Part shown: in pieces, positions 39,094 to 49,676 of the stretch
How the letters are laid out: each line of letters begins with the position of its first letter
Numbering within the stretch: position 1 is the stretch's first letter
Source of the DNA: Methanobacteriota archaeon
GTDB lineage: Archaea; Thermoplasmatota; Poseidoniia; Poseidoniales; Thalassarchaeaceae
NCBI GenBank assembly: GCA_002722735.1
Contig: PBMR01000014.1
Coordinates: forward strand, 1-64,000
Direction of reading: 5' to 3'
DNA: 64,000 nt
Notes under the pieces: model-generated
Seen by the model: the letters and a program-made list of their open reading frames with translations, nothing else
What the model was told of the DNA's origin: nothing
Database searches by the model: none
Program-made: the position numbers and the translations under genes

Positions 39094-40244
39094 CGAAGAA
39101 AGACCTCCCGGGTTTCTCCGATGCACCCTCGGGCACCAATAGGCACGCTTTCTCTGAACACGCTGACTTCAAGCATGTCACGGTTGATTTGCGCCCGCTT
39201 GAGAAGCCGGACGGTAACAAGGTCGAGGATTTGTTCGATGTCTGGATATGGCTTGACAATCCCTCTCAGTACAATTCCTACACTACTGCCAGCTTGCGTG
39301 AGCTGTGCCTCGCTCTAGACTGGGCTTCGACCCGTCCCGATGTGAACTGCGTTGTTTTGACTGCCGTCGGCAATCGAGCCTTCTGCACGGGTGGAAACAC
39401 TGTCGAGTACGAGAATCACTACTCATGGCGCCCACAGGAGTACCGCACCTACATGGGTGTGTTCAACCGCATGGTTTCCCTCATTCTCGAGAATGAGAAG
39501 CCGGTGATTAACCGAGTAAATGGAATGAGAATCGCCGGTGGCCAGGAGATGGGTCTCGCCTGTGATTTCACCGTCTCGAGCGACCTCGCCCGATACGGTC
39601 AAGCCGGCCCCAAGCACGGCTCTGCTCCCGACGGCGGCTCGACAGACTTCCTCGACCTCTACGTCGGTTTCGCTCGAGCTATGGAGTCGTGCGTCCTTTG
39701 CGAGCACTGGTCAGCCCACAAATCCCTCTATTTGGGATTGGTCAATCAGATTGTCCCCGTGTTGAAGGACTCCGATGACCAATGGGTCACCAATCCGCTC
39801 GTCAGGCTAGATTGGGTGGACAACTCAACCGGGCAGATTGTCTACGGCGACTTCCTCGAGGGTGATGCGAAGAGGGACGGCCAAGCTGTAGTGAGCGATT
39901 GCGAGATTGACCTCTCGGCCCTAGACACCGCTGTCAACGATCTCTCTTGGAAGCTGGCAAATACTTTCCCAGGATGCACTCGCAAGACGTTGACCAGCGT
40001 TCGTAAGAAGAAGCTGCAATGGTGGGATGCAAATCGTGAGACCAATCGCGAGTGGCTGGCACTTAACATGGCTGTTGAGGCTGCTGCCGGATTCCGCGCC
40101 TTCAATGTCGGTGGCGGCAAGCGAGAGGATGGGACCCGTATCCCCAGACAAGTCGATTTCATCGCTATGCGACAAGCTATTTCCAAGGGTGAGCGTTGGT
40201 CACCCGACCTAGTCGAGTCTTGGATGCCGCACCACGATGAGTAA
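39090..40244 (+). CDS. oah: 6-oxocyclohex-1-ene-1-carbonyl-CoA hydrolase
   Basis: FCTGGNTVEYENHYSWRPQEYRTYMGVFNRMVSLILENEKPVINRVNGMRIAGGQEMGLACDFTVSSDLARYGQAGPKHGSAPDGGSTDFL is the diagnostic Oah/BamA block. Confidence 0.95.
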   Translation: MTKKDLPGFSDAPSGTNRHAFSEHADFKHVTVDLRPLEKPDGNKVEDLFDVWIWLDNPSQYNSYTTASLRELCLALDWASTRPDVNCVVLTAVGNRAFCTGGNTVEYENHYSWRPQEYRTYMGVFNRMVSLILENEKPVINRVNGMRIAGGQEMGLACDFTVSSDLARYGQAGPKHGSAPDGGSTDFLDLYVGFARAMESCVLCEHWSAHKSLYLGLVNQIVPVLKDSDDQWVTNPLVRLDWVDNSTGQIVYGDFLEGDAKRDGQAVVSDCEIDLSALDTAVNDLSWKLANTFPGCTRKTLTSVRKKKLQWWDANRETNREWLALNMAVEAAAGFRAFNVGGGKREDGTRIPRQVDFIAMRQAISKGERWSPDLVESWMPHHDE

Positions 40245-40255
40245 GGGGCGAGAAG

Positions 40256-41011
40256 ATGGCCGTGGAAATCAACATGGCCGGAAAAGTCGTTCTCATCACT
40301 GGCGGCAGCATGGGCATTGGCAAGGCCTGTGTGTTGGAATTTGCAGCTGCGGGCGCCAATGTAGCCTTCACCTATCGCAAACATGAGGCAGAAGCGAAAG
40401 CGATTGCCGAGGAAGCGAGCCAAGCAGGAGTCAAAGTGCTGCCCCTCAAGGCCGACGTGGCCGATCATGAGCGCTCGGCAGAGGTCGTCGAAGAGACCAT
40501 CTTCGAGTTGGGGGGGCTCGATTTTCTGATCAATAACGCCGGTATGAACTGGGACGGCGTCATTTGGAAGATGTCTGAAGAGCAATGGGACCGTGTAATC
40601 GAGGTCGATCTCAAGGGTTGTTTCAACTTCCTTAGGGCGGCCACCCCCACAATGCGAGAGGAAGGCGGCGGCAGCATCGTCAATATCACTTCGATCAACG
40701 GACTGCGAGGAAAGTTCGGCCAGTCAAACTACACCGCTGCCAAGGGCGGCGTGATCGCACTCACAAAGACGGTGGCGCGCGAACTAGGCCGCAATGACAT
40801 CAACGTGAACGCCATAGCCCCTGGGTTGATTGAGACGGAAATGGTTTCCGAAGCCCCGGATAGCGTGAAGGAGAGGGCGCTGGGGGAGATTGTACTCGGC
40901 AGGCTTGGCCAGCCTGCTGAAGTGGCCAGAGTAGCACTCTTTCTCTGTTCACCACTCGCCCGCCACGTCACAGGCCAAGTGCTCAACGTCGATGGTGGCC
41001 AACTGATCTGA
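40256..41011 (+). CDS. Short-chain dehydrogenase (FabG-like; probable 3-hydroxyacyl-CoA dehydrogenase)
   Basis: VLITGGSMGIGKACV, INNAGMNWDG, SNYTAAKGGVIALTK, NVDGGQ. Pathway role by context. Confidence 0.85.
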   Translation: MAVEINMAGKVVLITGGSMGIGKACVLEFAAAGANVAFTYRKHEAEAKAIAEEASQAGVKVLPLKADVADHERSAEVVEETIFELGGLDFLINNAGMNWDGVIWKMSEEQWDRVIEVDLKGCFNFLRAATPTMREEGGGSIVNITSINGLRGKFGQSNYTAAKGGVIALTKTVARELGRNDINVNAIAPGLIETEMVSEAPDSVKERALGEIVLGRLGQPAEVARVALFLCSPLARHVTGQVLNVDGGQLI

Positions 41012-41033
41012 ACATTACGGAGTATGATATGCG

Positions 41034-42260
41034 ATGCGCGAAGTCGTGGTAGTCTCAGCAGTTCGCACACCAATAGGCAATCATGGTGGTGCACTGGCCA
41101 AGGTCCGCTCCGATGATTTGGCGGCACTGGTCATTCGTGAAGCGGTCCAAAGGGCTGGCTTAGAAGGGGGGGAGATTGATGAGGTCTACTTCGGCTGCAC
41201 CAATCAGGCTGGAGAGGACAGTCGCAACGTGGCGCGCATGGCGACCCTAATTGCTGGACTGCCTACCTCGGTCGCCGCTGTGACTTTCAATCGATTATGC
41301 GCATCGGGTCTGAGCGCACTGAATGCAGCGGCTAGGGCGATTCGCTGCGGTGAGGGGGCTGTCTTTGTCGTAGGGGGGGTCGAATCGATGTCCCGCGCCC
41401 CCTATGTGATGGCCAAACCCGAAACCGGCTTCGCTTGGGGGGACCCCAAGGTCCACGACACTACCATCGGTTGGAGATTCTCCCATTCCGGGCTGCGAGA
41501 TCAATTTGGCAATGATGGAATGGGCGTGACAGCTGAGAATCTGCGCGAATTGGAAGGGGTTGAAGCAGGGAAGACTTCGCGTCAAGAGCAGGACCGCTTC
41601 GCTGTACAGAGCCATCAACGAGCCATCGCAGCCATTGACAGTGGTAGATTCGATGCGGAGATCGTAGCTGTAGAGGTGCCACAGCGGCGTGGTGATCCGG
41701 TCGTCGTAGATACTGATGAGCGACCACGACGGGACAGCACATTGGCGAAAATAGCGAAACTGCGTCCGGCATTCAAGAAGGACGGGAGCGTGACTGCGGC
41801 AAACTCCAGTGGTATCAACGACGGAGCGGCGGCTCTGGTGCTGATGAGTTCCGACAAGGCTGCAGAGCTTGGAATCGAACCCCTGGCCACCTGGCTCGCC
41901 TCAGCTGCTGCGGGAGTCGCACCGCGAACAATGGGATGGGGGCCCGTCCCCGCCACACGAAAAGCGCTTGAGAGGGCGGGACTGGGAATCAACGATATTG
42001 ATTTGGTTGAGTTGAACGAAGCGTTCGCTGTCCAAGCCCTGACCTGTGTCCATGAACTCGGACTCGAAGAGGAGTCTGTGAATGTGAATGGGGGGGCTAT
42101 AGCCCTAGGGCATCCTCTTGGTTGCTCGGGAGCTCGCATTGTGGTCACTCTGCTGCACGAGATGGCCCGCCGCTCAGGGAGTTCTGAGGCGACGCTGCAC
42201 GGCCTTGCCACCCTCTGCGTCGGTGTAGGGCAGGGTGAGGCAGCCATCTTCCGCCGTTGA
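41034..42260 (+). CDS. Acetyl-CoA acyltransferase (thiolase)
   Basis: [68 protein letters not shown]. Confidence 0.93.
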   Translation: MREVVVVSAVRTPIGNHGGALAKVRSDDLAALVIREAVQRAGLEGGEIDEVYFGCTNQAGEDSRNVARMATLIAGLPTSVAAVTFNRLCASGLSALNAAARAIRCGEGAVFVVGGVESMSRAPYVMAKPETGFAWGDPKVHDTTIGWRFSHSGLRDQFGNDGMGVTAENLRELEGVEAGKTSRQEQDRFAVQSHQRAIAAIDSGRFDAEIVAVEVPQRRGDPVVVDTDERPRRDSTLAKIAKLRPAFKKDGSVTAANSSGINDGAAALVLMSSDKAAELGIEPLATWLASAAAGVAPRTMGWGPVPATRKALERAGLGINDIDLVELNEAFAVQALTCVHELGLEEESVNVNGGAIALGHPLGCSGARIVVTLLHEMARRSGSSEATLHGLATLCVGVGQGEAAIFRR

Positions 42261-42311
42261 ATCGAGACTAGGTAACCTCCAGACAGTGATGAGCGATGTC
42301 GCTCAAGCAAA

Positions 42312-43553
42312 TCAGATCAGGTTCTCTTCACGGAAGCCCTCAATTTCCGCATCAGTGAAACCCGCCTCGTGGCAGAGGGCGTTCGTCTGCTCGCCAGAAT
42401 GGGGTGGGAAGGGGATCTCCTCCGAATCCACTGAATGGTCGTTCGCTTCAGTCTGAGTTTGGGGTTGATCGAAAGGCGATGGCGGCAGAGGGATTTCCAC
42501 GTCTGTCGGACTCCTTGTGCGGAACAAATGCTCAGCAATGCCATCCATTGCCAGTGTAGCCTCGACCTCGTTGATTGGGGCTGCTACCGTCCCAACCGAG
42601 CGCCAATCTGAGAGCACATCCTCCAAGGAGCGTTTGGAAGTCAGGGCGGCTATTTCCTCATCTATTTCTTCCCGTTCGAGAATCCGTCCTTCGTTCGTGC
42701 TCCGACTTGGCGAGTCGAGACTGCTCATCCACTCCAGACTCAATAATCTCCTCCACTGGTCATCACTGCCATTGGCGAGGAAGGCCCAGCCATCTCGGGT
42801 TGGGTAGGTGTTTACTGGCCCGAACATTGGATGACGGTTGCCACTTCGAGCGAGACGACCCTTCGAGACACCCATTGAAGGGAGGGGAAGTTTCGTCGGC
42901 AACCACGAGACAGCACAGCGAGCCATGGAGATATCTATGGGTTGGATGGTGGCAGTCTCACTTCTTTCTAATCGAGCAGCATCACGCTTCCAAAGGGCTA
43001 ACAACACTGCTGTGAACAGTTGTTCTCCAGCGAGCAGGTCAATCATTGGCACCCCCGATGCTAGGGGAATCCCATCTGCCTCTCCTGTGAGGGACATGAA
43101 GCCCAATTCTCCTTGCATCGCTGGATCATAACCCGGTCTTGAGGGATGGTCTAAGCCCCATGCTGAGAGCGATGCCCAGATTAGCGAGGGGCTGATGGAT
43201 TGTAGTTTGGCTGCATCAATTCCCAGTTTGGCATGGTTGCGAGGCAGGGTGTTGCAGCAGAAGACATCGATATCGAGACGAGTCAAAATCTCACATAGCA
43301 GCTCTTGCCCCCTTGCAACGGAGAGGTCAATCGCCAACGATTCCTTTCCTACGTTTGGGGCGATGAAGTAGGCACATAGGTCCTCTCCGCCGACCTCTGG
43401 TCCAATGAAGCGGTTGGGATCTCCTCTCCGCACACCCTCACGAAGCGGCATCTCGAGTCTGATTACCCGCCAGCCCATTCGCACCATACGCTGTGTGGCA
43501 TGTGGTAGGGAGAGCCCCTGTTCAAGCGATAGGACCAGGGGGGTCTGCGTCAT
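42312..43553 (-). CDS. CoA-transferase family III (CaiB/BaiF)
   Basis: [74 protein letters not shown]. Confidence 0.85.
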   Translation of the reverse strand: MTQTPLVLSLEQGLSLPHATQRMVRMGWRVIRLEMPLREGVRRGDPNRFIGPEVGGEDLCAYFIAPNVGKESLAIDLSVARGQELLCEILTRLDIDVFCCNTLPRNHAKLGIDAAKLQSISPSLIWASLSAWGLDHPSRPGYDPAMQGELGFMSLTGEADGIPLASGVPMIDLLAGEQLFTAVLLALWKRDAARLERSETATIQPIDISMARCAVSWLPTKLPLPSMGVSKGRLARSGNRHPMFGPVNTYPTRDGWAFLANGSDDQWRRLLSLEWMSSLDSPSRSTNEGRILEREEIDEEIAALTSKRSLEDVLSDWRSVGTVAAPINEVEATLAMDGIAEHLFRTRSPTDVEIPLPPSPFDQPQTQTEANDHSVDSEEIPFPPHSGEQTNALCHEAGFTDAEIEGFREENLI

Positions 43554-43563
43554 TCAGTTCCCC

Positions 43564-46029
43564 TCACATCACTTCGGAGATAAACTCGGCCCCATCACTA
43601 GGCGTGACTGGCAGTGGAAATTCCTTCTCAGGGGCGAGGTTGCGAATCGGTGGTGGCACTAGGGTCGATGAATCGATACCTTCAGCTGAGAGGGCTGCCA
43701 ACACGGTCTCCGGCTTGAGTGGTAGTCTGTTGATCCAGGCCCCGGTGGCGTGGGCAACCGCGTTGACCAGTGCGGCAGCCGTCGGGATGGCTGGGGCCTC
43801 ACCAATCCCCTTGGCTCCTCTGGGACCCTCTGGGTCATCGGTTTCAATGAAATCCATTTGCACTGGCGGCATCTCGGGAGCAGTAATCAGATGATAATCA
43901 CGGAAGGTAGGATTGGCCAGAATCCCCCCTCGGACCAGCATCTCTTCGGTCAGCCCGTAACCAAGCCCCATAGCAACGCCTCCCTCTACCTGCCCCATTA
44001 TTCCCAGTTGATTCAGCACTCTCCCCACATCGTGCACGGATGTAACCCGTAATGGCTGTATCACCCCTGTCTGCATGTCGACCTCAACTTCGACTACCTG
44101 AACTCCCCAAGCATACGAGGCAGAGACATCACCGTGGAAGCGTTCATCCTGATAATCGCTGGGTGGTTCGTAGAATACCTGTACTTCGACCAATTGATGC
44201 TGCCCGCTGAAATGTAGTTCTCTAACCAATTTCCCTAGATCTAGAATGGCCGAATCAGTTCTGATATCCCAAATCCCTCCCTCGCGCAGCGTCAACTGCT
44301 CAGGTGGCAGACCAACTATTTCGCTAGCAGCGGTCAGCAATTGGGTCCGCACCTGCCGGGCAGCCTTGAGCGCTGAGTTTCCAGCAATGAAGGAAGTCCT
44401 GCTTGCGTGAACACCGACATCCCACGGTGTCTGGCGAGTGTCATCGTTGGTGACTCTAATATCGGTGATCTTGACTCCGAGCTCATCAGCCACCAATGCA
44501 GCCAGAACCGTCTCAGAGCCCTGCCCGATCTCCGTCGAACCACTGCACAAGTGGACTTTCCCGGCGTGATCGATGGAGAGTCTTGTACCACATCCGTCGG
44601 AGCGGTAGATCTTCGCCCCGCCACCCACGTGAAGCAAGGAGGCGATTCCTATGCCCCGACGCAGCTCTCCACTGGCCCCTATTGGGTTGGCCAGCCCCCA
44701 TTCCTTCCGCTTGCCCTCCCAGGAAGATAGCTCACCGGCCCGTCGGAGGCATTCCTTGAATCCACAGGAACGAAAAACCATGCCCTGTGACGAGATATCG
44801 CCTGCTTGCTGGGCGTTGGCAAGACGAACCTCGAGAGGATCGCGAGCGGCCATGGCGGCCAAGCGGTCGAGATTCGTCTCGACTGCCAGCGTGGCTTGGA
44901 GATTGCCATAACCACGGAAGGAGCCAGCATACGGATTGTTAGTGGATACCGCTTGAGTGTGGAATGAAGCGTGAGGAACTCGGTAGAGGGATGAGATGGT
45001 CTGCATCATCACGAAGGGCGTTGTTGCCCCCCATGATGTGGCTCCACCATTGTCATGCAGGAAGCGCGCCTCTCGGAAAGTGAGTGCCCCCTCATCATCC
45101 ATACCGGCTCGGATGCGTGCTACAGTAGGCTGCCGGGTTGGGGAGGCGATGAACTCCTCCTCCCTGTTGAAGAGGATGCGCACAGGTCGGCCAGCAGCCT
45201 TGGCGAGGAAGACGGCGATTGGTTCGTAGGGATAAATATCCAGTTTGGAGCCGAATCCACCACCGATTGTCGGTTGAACGATGTGGATGCACTCTGGAGC
45301 AAGTCCGACTATGTGGCCAAGATCGCGTCGGTAGAGGAAGGGAACTTGAGTCAATGAGTGCAATAGGAGGTCACCTCGCGCGTCAAATTCAGCAATGATT
45401 CCAGAGACTCCGAGGCAACAGTGGGTTACCCATGTGAGGTGATACTCATCCTCCAGAACCAACGACGATACGGCCTCACCAGCGGAGATGTCCCCCCCTG
45501 ACCAATCGAAGTTGAGCACTAGATTGCCATCGTGCAGGGGATGAATCTGCCGAGCACCCGGCTCAAGGGCACTGAAGGGATCCAAGATAGGCTCAATCTC
45601 CTCCAACTCAATCTTGACGAGAGCCAGCGCCTTTCTCGCTGTGACTTCGTCCTCAGCAGCCACGGCGACCAACTCATCCCTCTCGCAGCGTACAAAATCC
45701 TGTTTCAGAGCGGTGTTGTCCCGACCATGCCCGAATGGTACTAGGGGGATATCTTCAGCGGTTAAGACCGCGTGGACACCCGGAAGCAGCTTTGCGGCAC
45801 TGACGTCTATGCTGACAATGCGGGCACTGGGCACGCCAGCGCGAAGAATGGCACCATGAAGCATCCGTGGACGGGTGATGTCCTGAACATAGGACACCTT
45901 GCCACTGATTCGTTGTGGCCCATCCAGCTTGGGTATCCTAGTACCGATATTGCCTCCATTGGCGAATCCCCAATTTTCGGTTGCACTGGCAGGAGGGCCG
46001 ATACTGGTATTGATGGTTTTCTCACTCAA
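43564..46029 (-). CDS. Xanthine-dehydrogenase-family molybdopterin-binding (large) subunit
   Basis: TIGGGFGSKLDIYPYEPIAVFLAKAAGRPVRILFNREEEF, AGSFRGYGNLQATLA, GSTEIGQGSETVLAAL, GPRGAKGIGEAPAIPTAAAL. Probable TTG start at 46029. Confidence 0.9.
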   Translation of the reverse strand: MSEKTINTSIGPPASATENWGFANGGNIGTRIPKLDGPQRISGKVSYVQDITRPRMLHGAILRAGVPSARIVSIDVSAAKLLPGVHAVLTAEDIPLVPFGHGRDNTALKQDFVRCERDELVAVAAEDEVTARKALALVKIELEEIEPILDPFSALEPGARQIHPLHDGNLVLNFDWSGGDISAGEAVSSLVLEDEYHLTWVTHCCLGVSGIIAEFDARGDLLLHSLTQVPFLYRRDLGHIVGLAPECIHIVQPTIGGGFGSKLDIYPYEPIAVFLAKAAGRPVRILFNREEEFIASPTRQPTVARIRAGMDDEGALTFREARFLHDNGGATSWGATTPFVMMQTISSLYRVPHASFHTQAVSTNNPYAGSFRGYGNLQATLAVETNLDRLAAMAARDPLEVRLANAQQAGDISSQGMVFRSCGFKECLRRAGELSSWEGKRKEWGLANPIGASGELRRGIGIASLLHVGGGAKIYRSDGCGTRLSIDHAGKVHLCSGSTEIGQGSETVLAALVADELGVKITDIRVTNDDTRQTPWDVGVHASRTSFIAGNSALKAARQVRTQLLTAASEIVGLPPEQLTLREGGIWDIRTDSAILDLGKLVRELHFSGQHQLVEVQVFYEPPSDYQDERFHGDVSASYAWGVQVVEVEVDMQTGVIQPLRVTSVHDVGRVLNQLGIMGQVEGGVAMGLGYGLTEEMLVRGGILANPTFRDYHLITAPEMPPVQMDFIETDDPEGPRGAKGIGEAPAIPTAAALVNAVAHATGAWINRLPLKPETVLAALSAEGIDSSTLVPPPIRNLAPEKEFPLPVTPSDGAEFISEVM

Positions 46030-47572
46030 GTCCGACCCCTCCCCCAAGACGGGCTGCATGCCTTTCTAGTCCGGATAGCAGCCGAAGATACCCGGTGCAG
46101 CGACAGAGGTTACCCTCTATCGCACGAGCCAGCTCTTGCTCCCCGCCACCTCCTCCGTTGAGGAAGTGAGAGAGGCCAGAGATCACCATCCCCGGAGAGC
46201 AGAAACCACACTGCACGCCTCCTTCGATGAGCATATCTTCCATCAGGTCATGCAACTCGCCATCCGGTGCGTAGACCCCTTCCACTGTGACTACCTCCCT
46301 CCCTTCGCATTCGACAGCCAATGTGAGGCAGGATTGGACCGCTCGGCCATCCAGAAGAACTGAGCAGGCACCGCACTCCCCCTCCTCACAAGCTATCTTG
46401 GTTCCAGTCAGATTCTCATCCTCGCGCAATAGGGCAACCAATGTAGCCCCAGCTGCGATGTTACGACGCATAGGCCCACCGTTCAGAGTGAAATTGACTT
46501 CGATATCCCCCTCTTGTAACTCAGCACTTGGTTGCGGCGTCATAGGTGGGAGCTCGCAGTTCGTCAATGCTGAGCCGGATTGGGTGATGGTCATTCGCTG
46601 CGGAGGCTCGTAACCGTTGAAGTCAGAATAACCCATGCGGGCGGCTATGCCATCCAGTGCTCGATGTGTCAGCACCTCGACAAGGTGGCGTCGATGTGCA
46701 GCAGAGCCACGCACATCATCAATCGGACTTGCTGCCTCTGCTGCCATTCGGGAGGCTCTGGAGTGTCCTTCTTTCGAGCCAAAGCCACCTTCTGCAAGCA
46801 GTTCAGCGACTTGGGGAACTAGTAGTGGGGTGGGTGCGACCGCACCCAGCGCCAGTGAAGAACGGCACAATCCGCCATCCCCATCCGGCTCGACGGCCAA
46901 GGTGATAGAGACGATGGAGATATCCTTGGCCGGACGGCGACAGTGTTTCTCGTAGGCGACCCATCCGGAGTCCGGGAAGATTGGCAGTTCCACAGCGACT
47001 AGCAATTCATCGGCGGCCAGTGCACAACGTCCGGGTCCGAGCCAGAATTCAGCAAGTGGGATGTGGCGTTCATCTACACTCCCATCCCGCCATCCCGCGC
47101 AAACAACTACTGCCTGATGCACGAGCAGCGGTCCGGCAGTATCGGCGGCCGGCGAGGCATTGACTAGGTTTCCTCCCAAGGTTGCCGCATGCCGGATTTG
47201 GAACGAAGCGAAGAGGTCGCAGGCAATCGCCAGCGCCGGTGCGTGAGCAGAGATCAGAGGGGATCGACGCATCTCTTCGATAGTTGTCAATGAACCGATA
47301 CGTAACATATCGCCGACTACTTCGATGCCACTCAGTTCGGAAACCGAACGCAGGCTTAGCAATGATTGCAAGCCCCCCTGCTCCGGGCTATCCAGCCAAC
47401 GCATCCGCATCCGCGGCATGAGGTCAGTCCCTCCGGCCCAAACCAGCGGTGGATATTCCTGAGTCGAAGATTCTGCGAGGTAGCGCACCGCGGCGCTCAA
47501 AGTGGCAGGGGCAATGTATCCGCTGATGCCCAGCTCCCAATCCATCCTAGTTCCCCTTGCTTCAGGCCTCAC
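46022..47572 (-). CDS. Fused xanthine-dehydrogenase-family subunit: N-terminal FAD domain, C-terminal [2Fe-2S] domain
   Basis: WAGGTDLMPRMR...HAATLGGNLVNASPAADTAGP (FAD) followed by CEEGECGACSVLLDGRAVQSC...CGFCSPGMVISG...EGNLCRCTGY ([2Fe-2S]). Confidence 0.9.
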   Translation of the reverse strand: MRPEARGTRMDWELGISGYIAPATLSAAVRYLAESSTQEYPPLVWAGGTDLMPRMRMRWLDSPEQGGLQSLLSLRSVSELSGIEVVGDMLRIGSLTTIEEMRRSPLISAHAPALAIACDLFASFQIRHAATLGGNLVNASPAADTAGPLLVHQAVVVCAGWRDGSVDERHIPLAEFWLGPGRCALAADELLVAVELPIFPDSGWVAYEKHCRRPAKDISIVSITLAVEPDGDGGLCRSSLALGAVAPTPLLVPQVAELLAEGGFGSKEGHSRASRMAAEAASPIDDVRGSAAHRRHLVEVLTHRALDGIAARMGYSDFNGYEPPQRMTITQSGSALTNCELPPMTPQPSAELQEGDIEVNFTLNGGPMRRNIAAGATLVALLREDENLTGTKIACEEGECGACSVLLDGRAVQSCLTLAVECEGREVVTVEGVYAPDGELHDLMEDMLIEGGVQCGFCSPGMVISGLSHFLNGGGGGEQELARAIEGNLCRCTGYLRLLSGLERHAARLGGGVGLE

Positions 47573-49665
47573 AATGGTATTCGTTCCTGTCGCACCCCAT
47601 GACAGTCCCTCATAACGTCATAGACTTCTCCTACCGTGACTTCTGCCGCAGCCGCAGCGAGCATCGCTGGCATTACTGAGATGCCCGAATTCGCCGCTTG
47701 GCGCAACTCTTCCAACGCAGCCTCGACGGACCCATCATCCCGTCGAGTCTTACGTTCTGCCAGTTGCGCACTCTGGTGCGAAACGATTTCTCCACTCCAA
47801 GGATGCAGTTCAACTTGGGGCTCTTGAGTCGCATCGGGATGGAGATGCCGATTTACTCCGACCTGAGCCCTCTCTCCACTGGATATCGCTTCGGCCTCAG
47901 CAAACGCCTGGTATGCTAGTTTTGCCTTTAGTCCCCCATTGGCGACTTGGCTGACTACGCCTTCGGATCCCTCCAGCGCTTCTAATTCCTCGACCATAGC
48001 CTCCTCAAGTTGGTTTGTCAGCGTCTCGACGTACCAAGAACCAGCGAGTGGGTCTACTGTCTGTGTCACGCCAGTCTCCTCGGCTAGAATCTGCATCGTG
48101 CGCAGAGAAAGAAGGGTGGCTCGTTCGGAAGGTATGGTGAATGCCTCATCGAAGCAACACAGGGCCATTGTCTGAGTTCCTCCGAGAGCGCTTGCGAGAG
48201 CGAAGTATGAACTGCGGATGAGATTGTTCTCCGGCTCAAGGAAGGTGAGGCCACCCCCACCACCACCCGCCATCATTCGCAGGCGCATCACCTTCTCATC
48301 CTCACAGGCGAAGCGTTCCTTGAGCAATCGAGCCCAAAGGCGACGAGCAGCACGGAATTTCGCAATCTGCTCGAACAACAGACCATGGATGTCGAAGTTG
48401 AAGGATAGGCGACGAGCGACCTCGCTTGCCACCAATCCCCTTTCCTGTGCCTGTTGGATGTAAGTCAGGGCGAATGCGAAGGCCCAAGCTATCTCCTGCA
48501 CCGGATTTGCACCCGATTCACGCAGATGATATCCACACACACTCACCGGGCTTGCCTTGGGCATCTGCGTCACACAGTATTCGATTGAGTCAGTGACCAT
48601 GTTCAGGGCGGGTTCCACTGGTAGGAACCACGCCCCTCGGCCGACGTATTCCTTCAGCATGTCATTTTGCAGGGTCAGACGCAGCACTGCTGGATCCATG
48701 CCCCTGCGTCGGGCGAGTTCGCACATCATCGCCAGCAGGTAGGGAGCGGGGGCATTGATGGTCAGGGCGATGGAGACCTCATCGAGAGGGATTCCATCGA
48801 GGGCGAGATCGAGATCTTCGACGCTGTCGACAGCCATCCCAACCCGTCCGACCTCCCCCGCAGCCCGTGGATCGTCGGAATCCAATCCCATCTGGGTCGG
48901 TAGGTCGAAGGCGACATTGAGTGCATTCTGCCCTCTCTCGAAGAGGAATCTGAATCTTTCATTGGTCTCTTGTGGGGTCCCGAATCCAGCGTACTGGCGC
49001 ATTGTGAACATGCGGCCACGATACATCTCGGGATGGATGCCTCGAGTGAAGGGGTATTGACCCGGATTTCCGACTCTCCCAAAACCACCTGACTGCTCAA
49101 CGTCCTCGGGCCCATAAACAATCTTGATGGGCAGGCCAGATTCATGTACTGGCTCGGCCGCCTTAGCCGAATCCTTGCTATGTTTGACCTCGGTCCCAGG
49201 GGTATTGGAACCTCGGTCATTATCACTCGCACCAGCCCCCCTCAGTGGTCGGCCGAGTCGGTCACCGAGGGCGGTGAACCAGGTGATGACCGAGTGGAGG
49301 CTGGTAGACGATGGAAATACTTCGTTTATGCCCAGAGCGAGTAGAGCCTCCTCATCACGCTTGGGAATGGGACCACCAACCACCCACGCCTCAAGGTCTG
49401 GAATCGCTGACTGCAACAGTGGAGCCAATTGCTGACATAGGGGGAGATGAGCTCCAGAATGTATGGAGAGTCCGACAACCTGAACATCCTCGTCAGTAGC
49501 AATGCGGGCGATGGCCTCGACCTCGGCGTGCAGACCAGTGTAAATCACCTCGCAGCCGGCATTGCGCAGCGCCACTGCCAGCACTAGGCCTGCTCGGTCA
49601 TGCCCGTCTAGTCCCGGTTTGGCTAGTAAGACTCGCAGAGGTCCTTTCTCACAGTCGAGATCCAT
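47569..49665 (-). CDS. Methylmalonyl-CoA mutase-family protein with N-terminal B12-binding domain fused to catalytic domain
   Basis: RVLLAKPGLDGHDRAGLVLAVALRNAGCEVIYTGL (B12-binding DxHxxG) then FTRGIHPEMYRGRMFTMRQYAGFGTPQETNERFRFL...VAFDLPTQMGLDSDDP...GYHLRESGA. ORF extends to 49932, but ATG at 49665 fits the operon spacing. Confidence 0.88.
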   Translation of the reverse strand: MDLDCEKGPLRVLLAKPGLDGHDRAGLVLAVALRNAGCEVIYTGLHAEVEAIARIATDEDVQVVGLSIHSGAHLPLCQQLAPLLQSAIPDLEAWVVGGPIPKRDEEALLALGINEVFPSSTSLHSVITWFTALGDRLGRPLRGAGASDNDRGSNTPGTEVKHSKDSAKAAEPVHESGLPIKIVYGPEDVEQSGGFGRVGNPGQYPFTRGIHPEMYRGRMFTMRQYAGFGTPQETNERFRFLFERGQNALNVAFDLPTQMGLDSDDPRAAGEVGRVGMAVDSVEDLDLALDGIPLDEVSIALTINAPAPYLLAMMCELARRRGMDPAVLRLTLQNDMLKEYVGRGAWFLPVEPALNMVTDSIEYCVTQMPKASPVSVCGYHLRESGANPVQEIAWAFAFALTYIQQAQERGLVASEVARRLSFNFDIHGLLFEQIAKFRAARRLWARLLKERFACEDEKVMRLRMMAGGGGGGLTFLEPENNLIRSSYFALASALGGTQTMALCCFDEAFTIPSERATLLSLRTMQILAEETGVTQTVDPLAGSWYVETLTNQLEEAMVEELEALEGSEGVVSQVANGGLKAKLAYQAFAEAEAISSGERAQVGVNRHLHPDATQEPQVELHPWSGEIVSHQSAQLAERKTRRDDGSVEAALEELRQAANSGISVMPAMLAAAAAEVTVGEVYDVMRDCHGVRQERIPL

Positions 49666-49676
49666 TGTTTTCGAAA

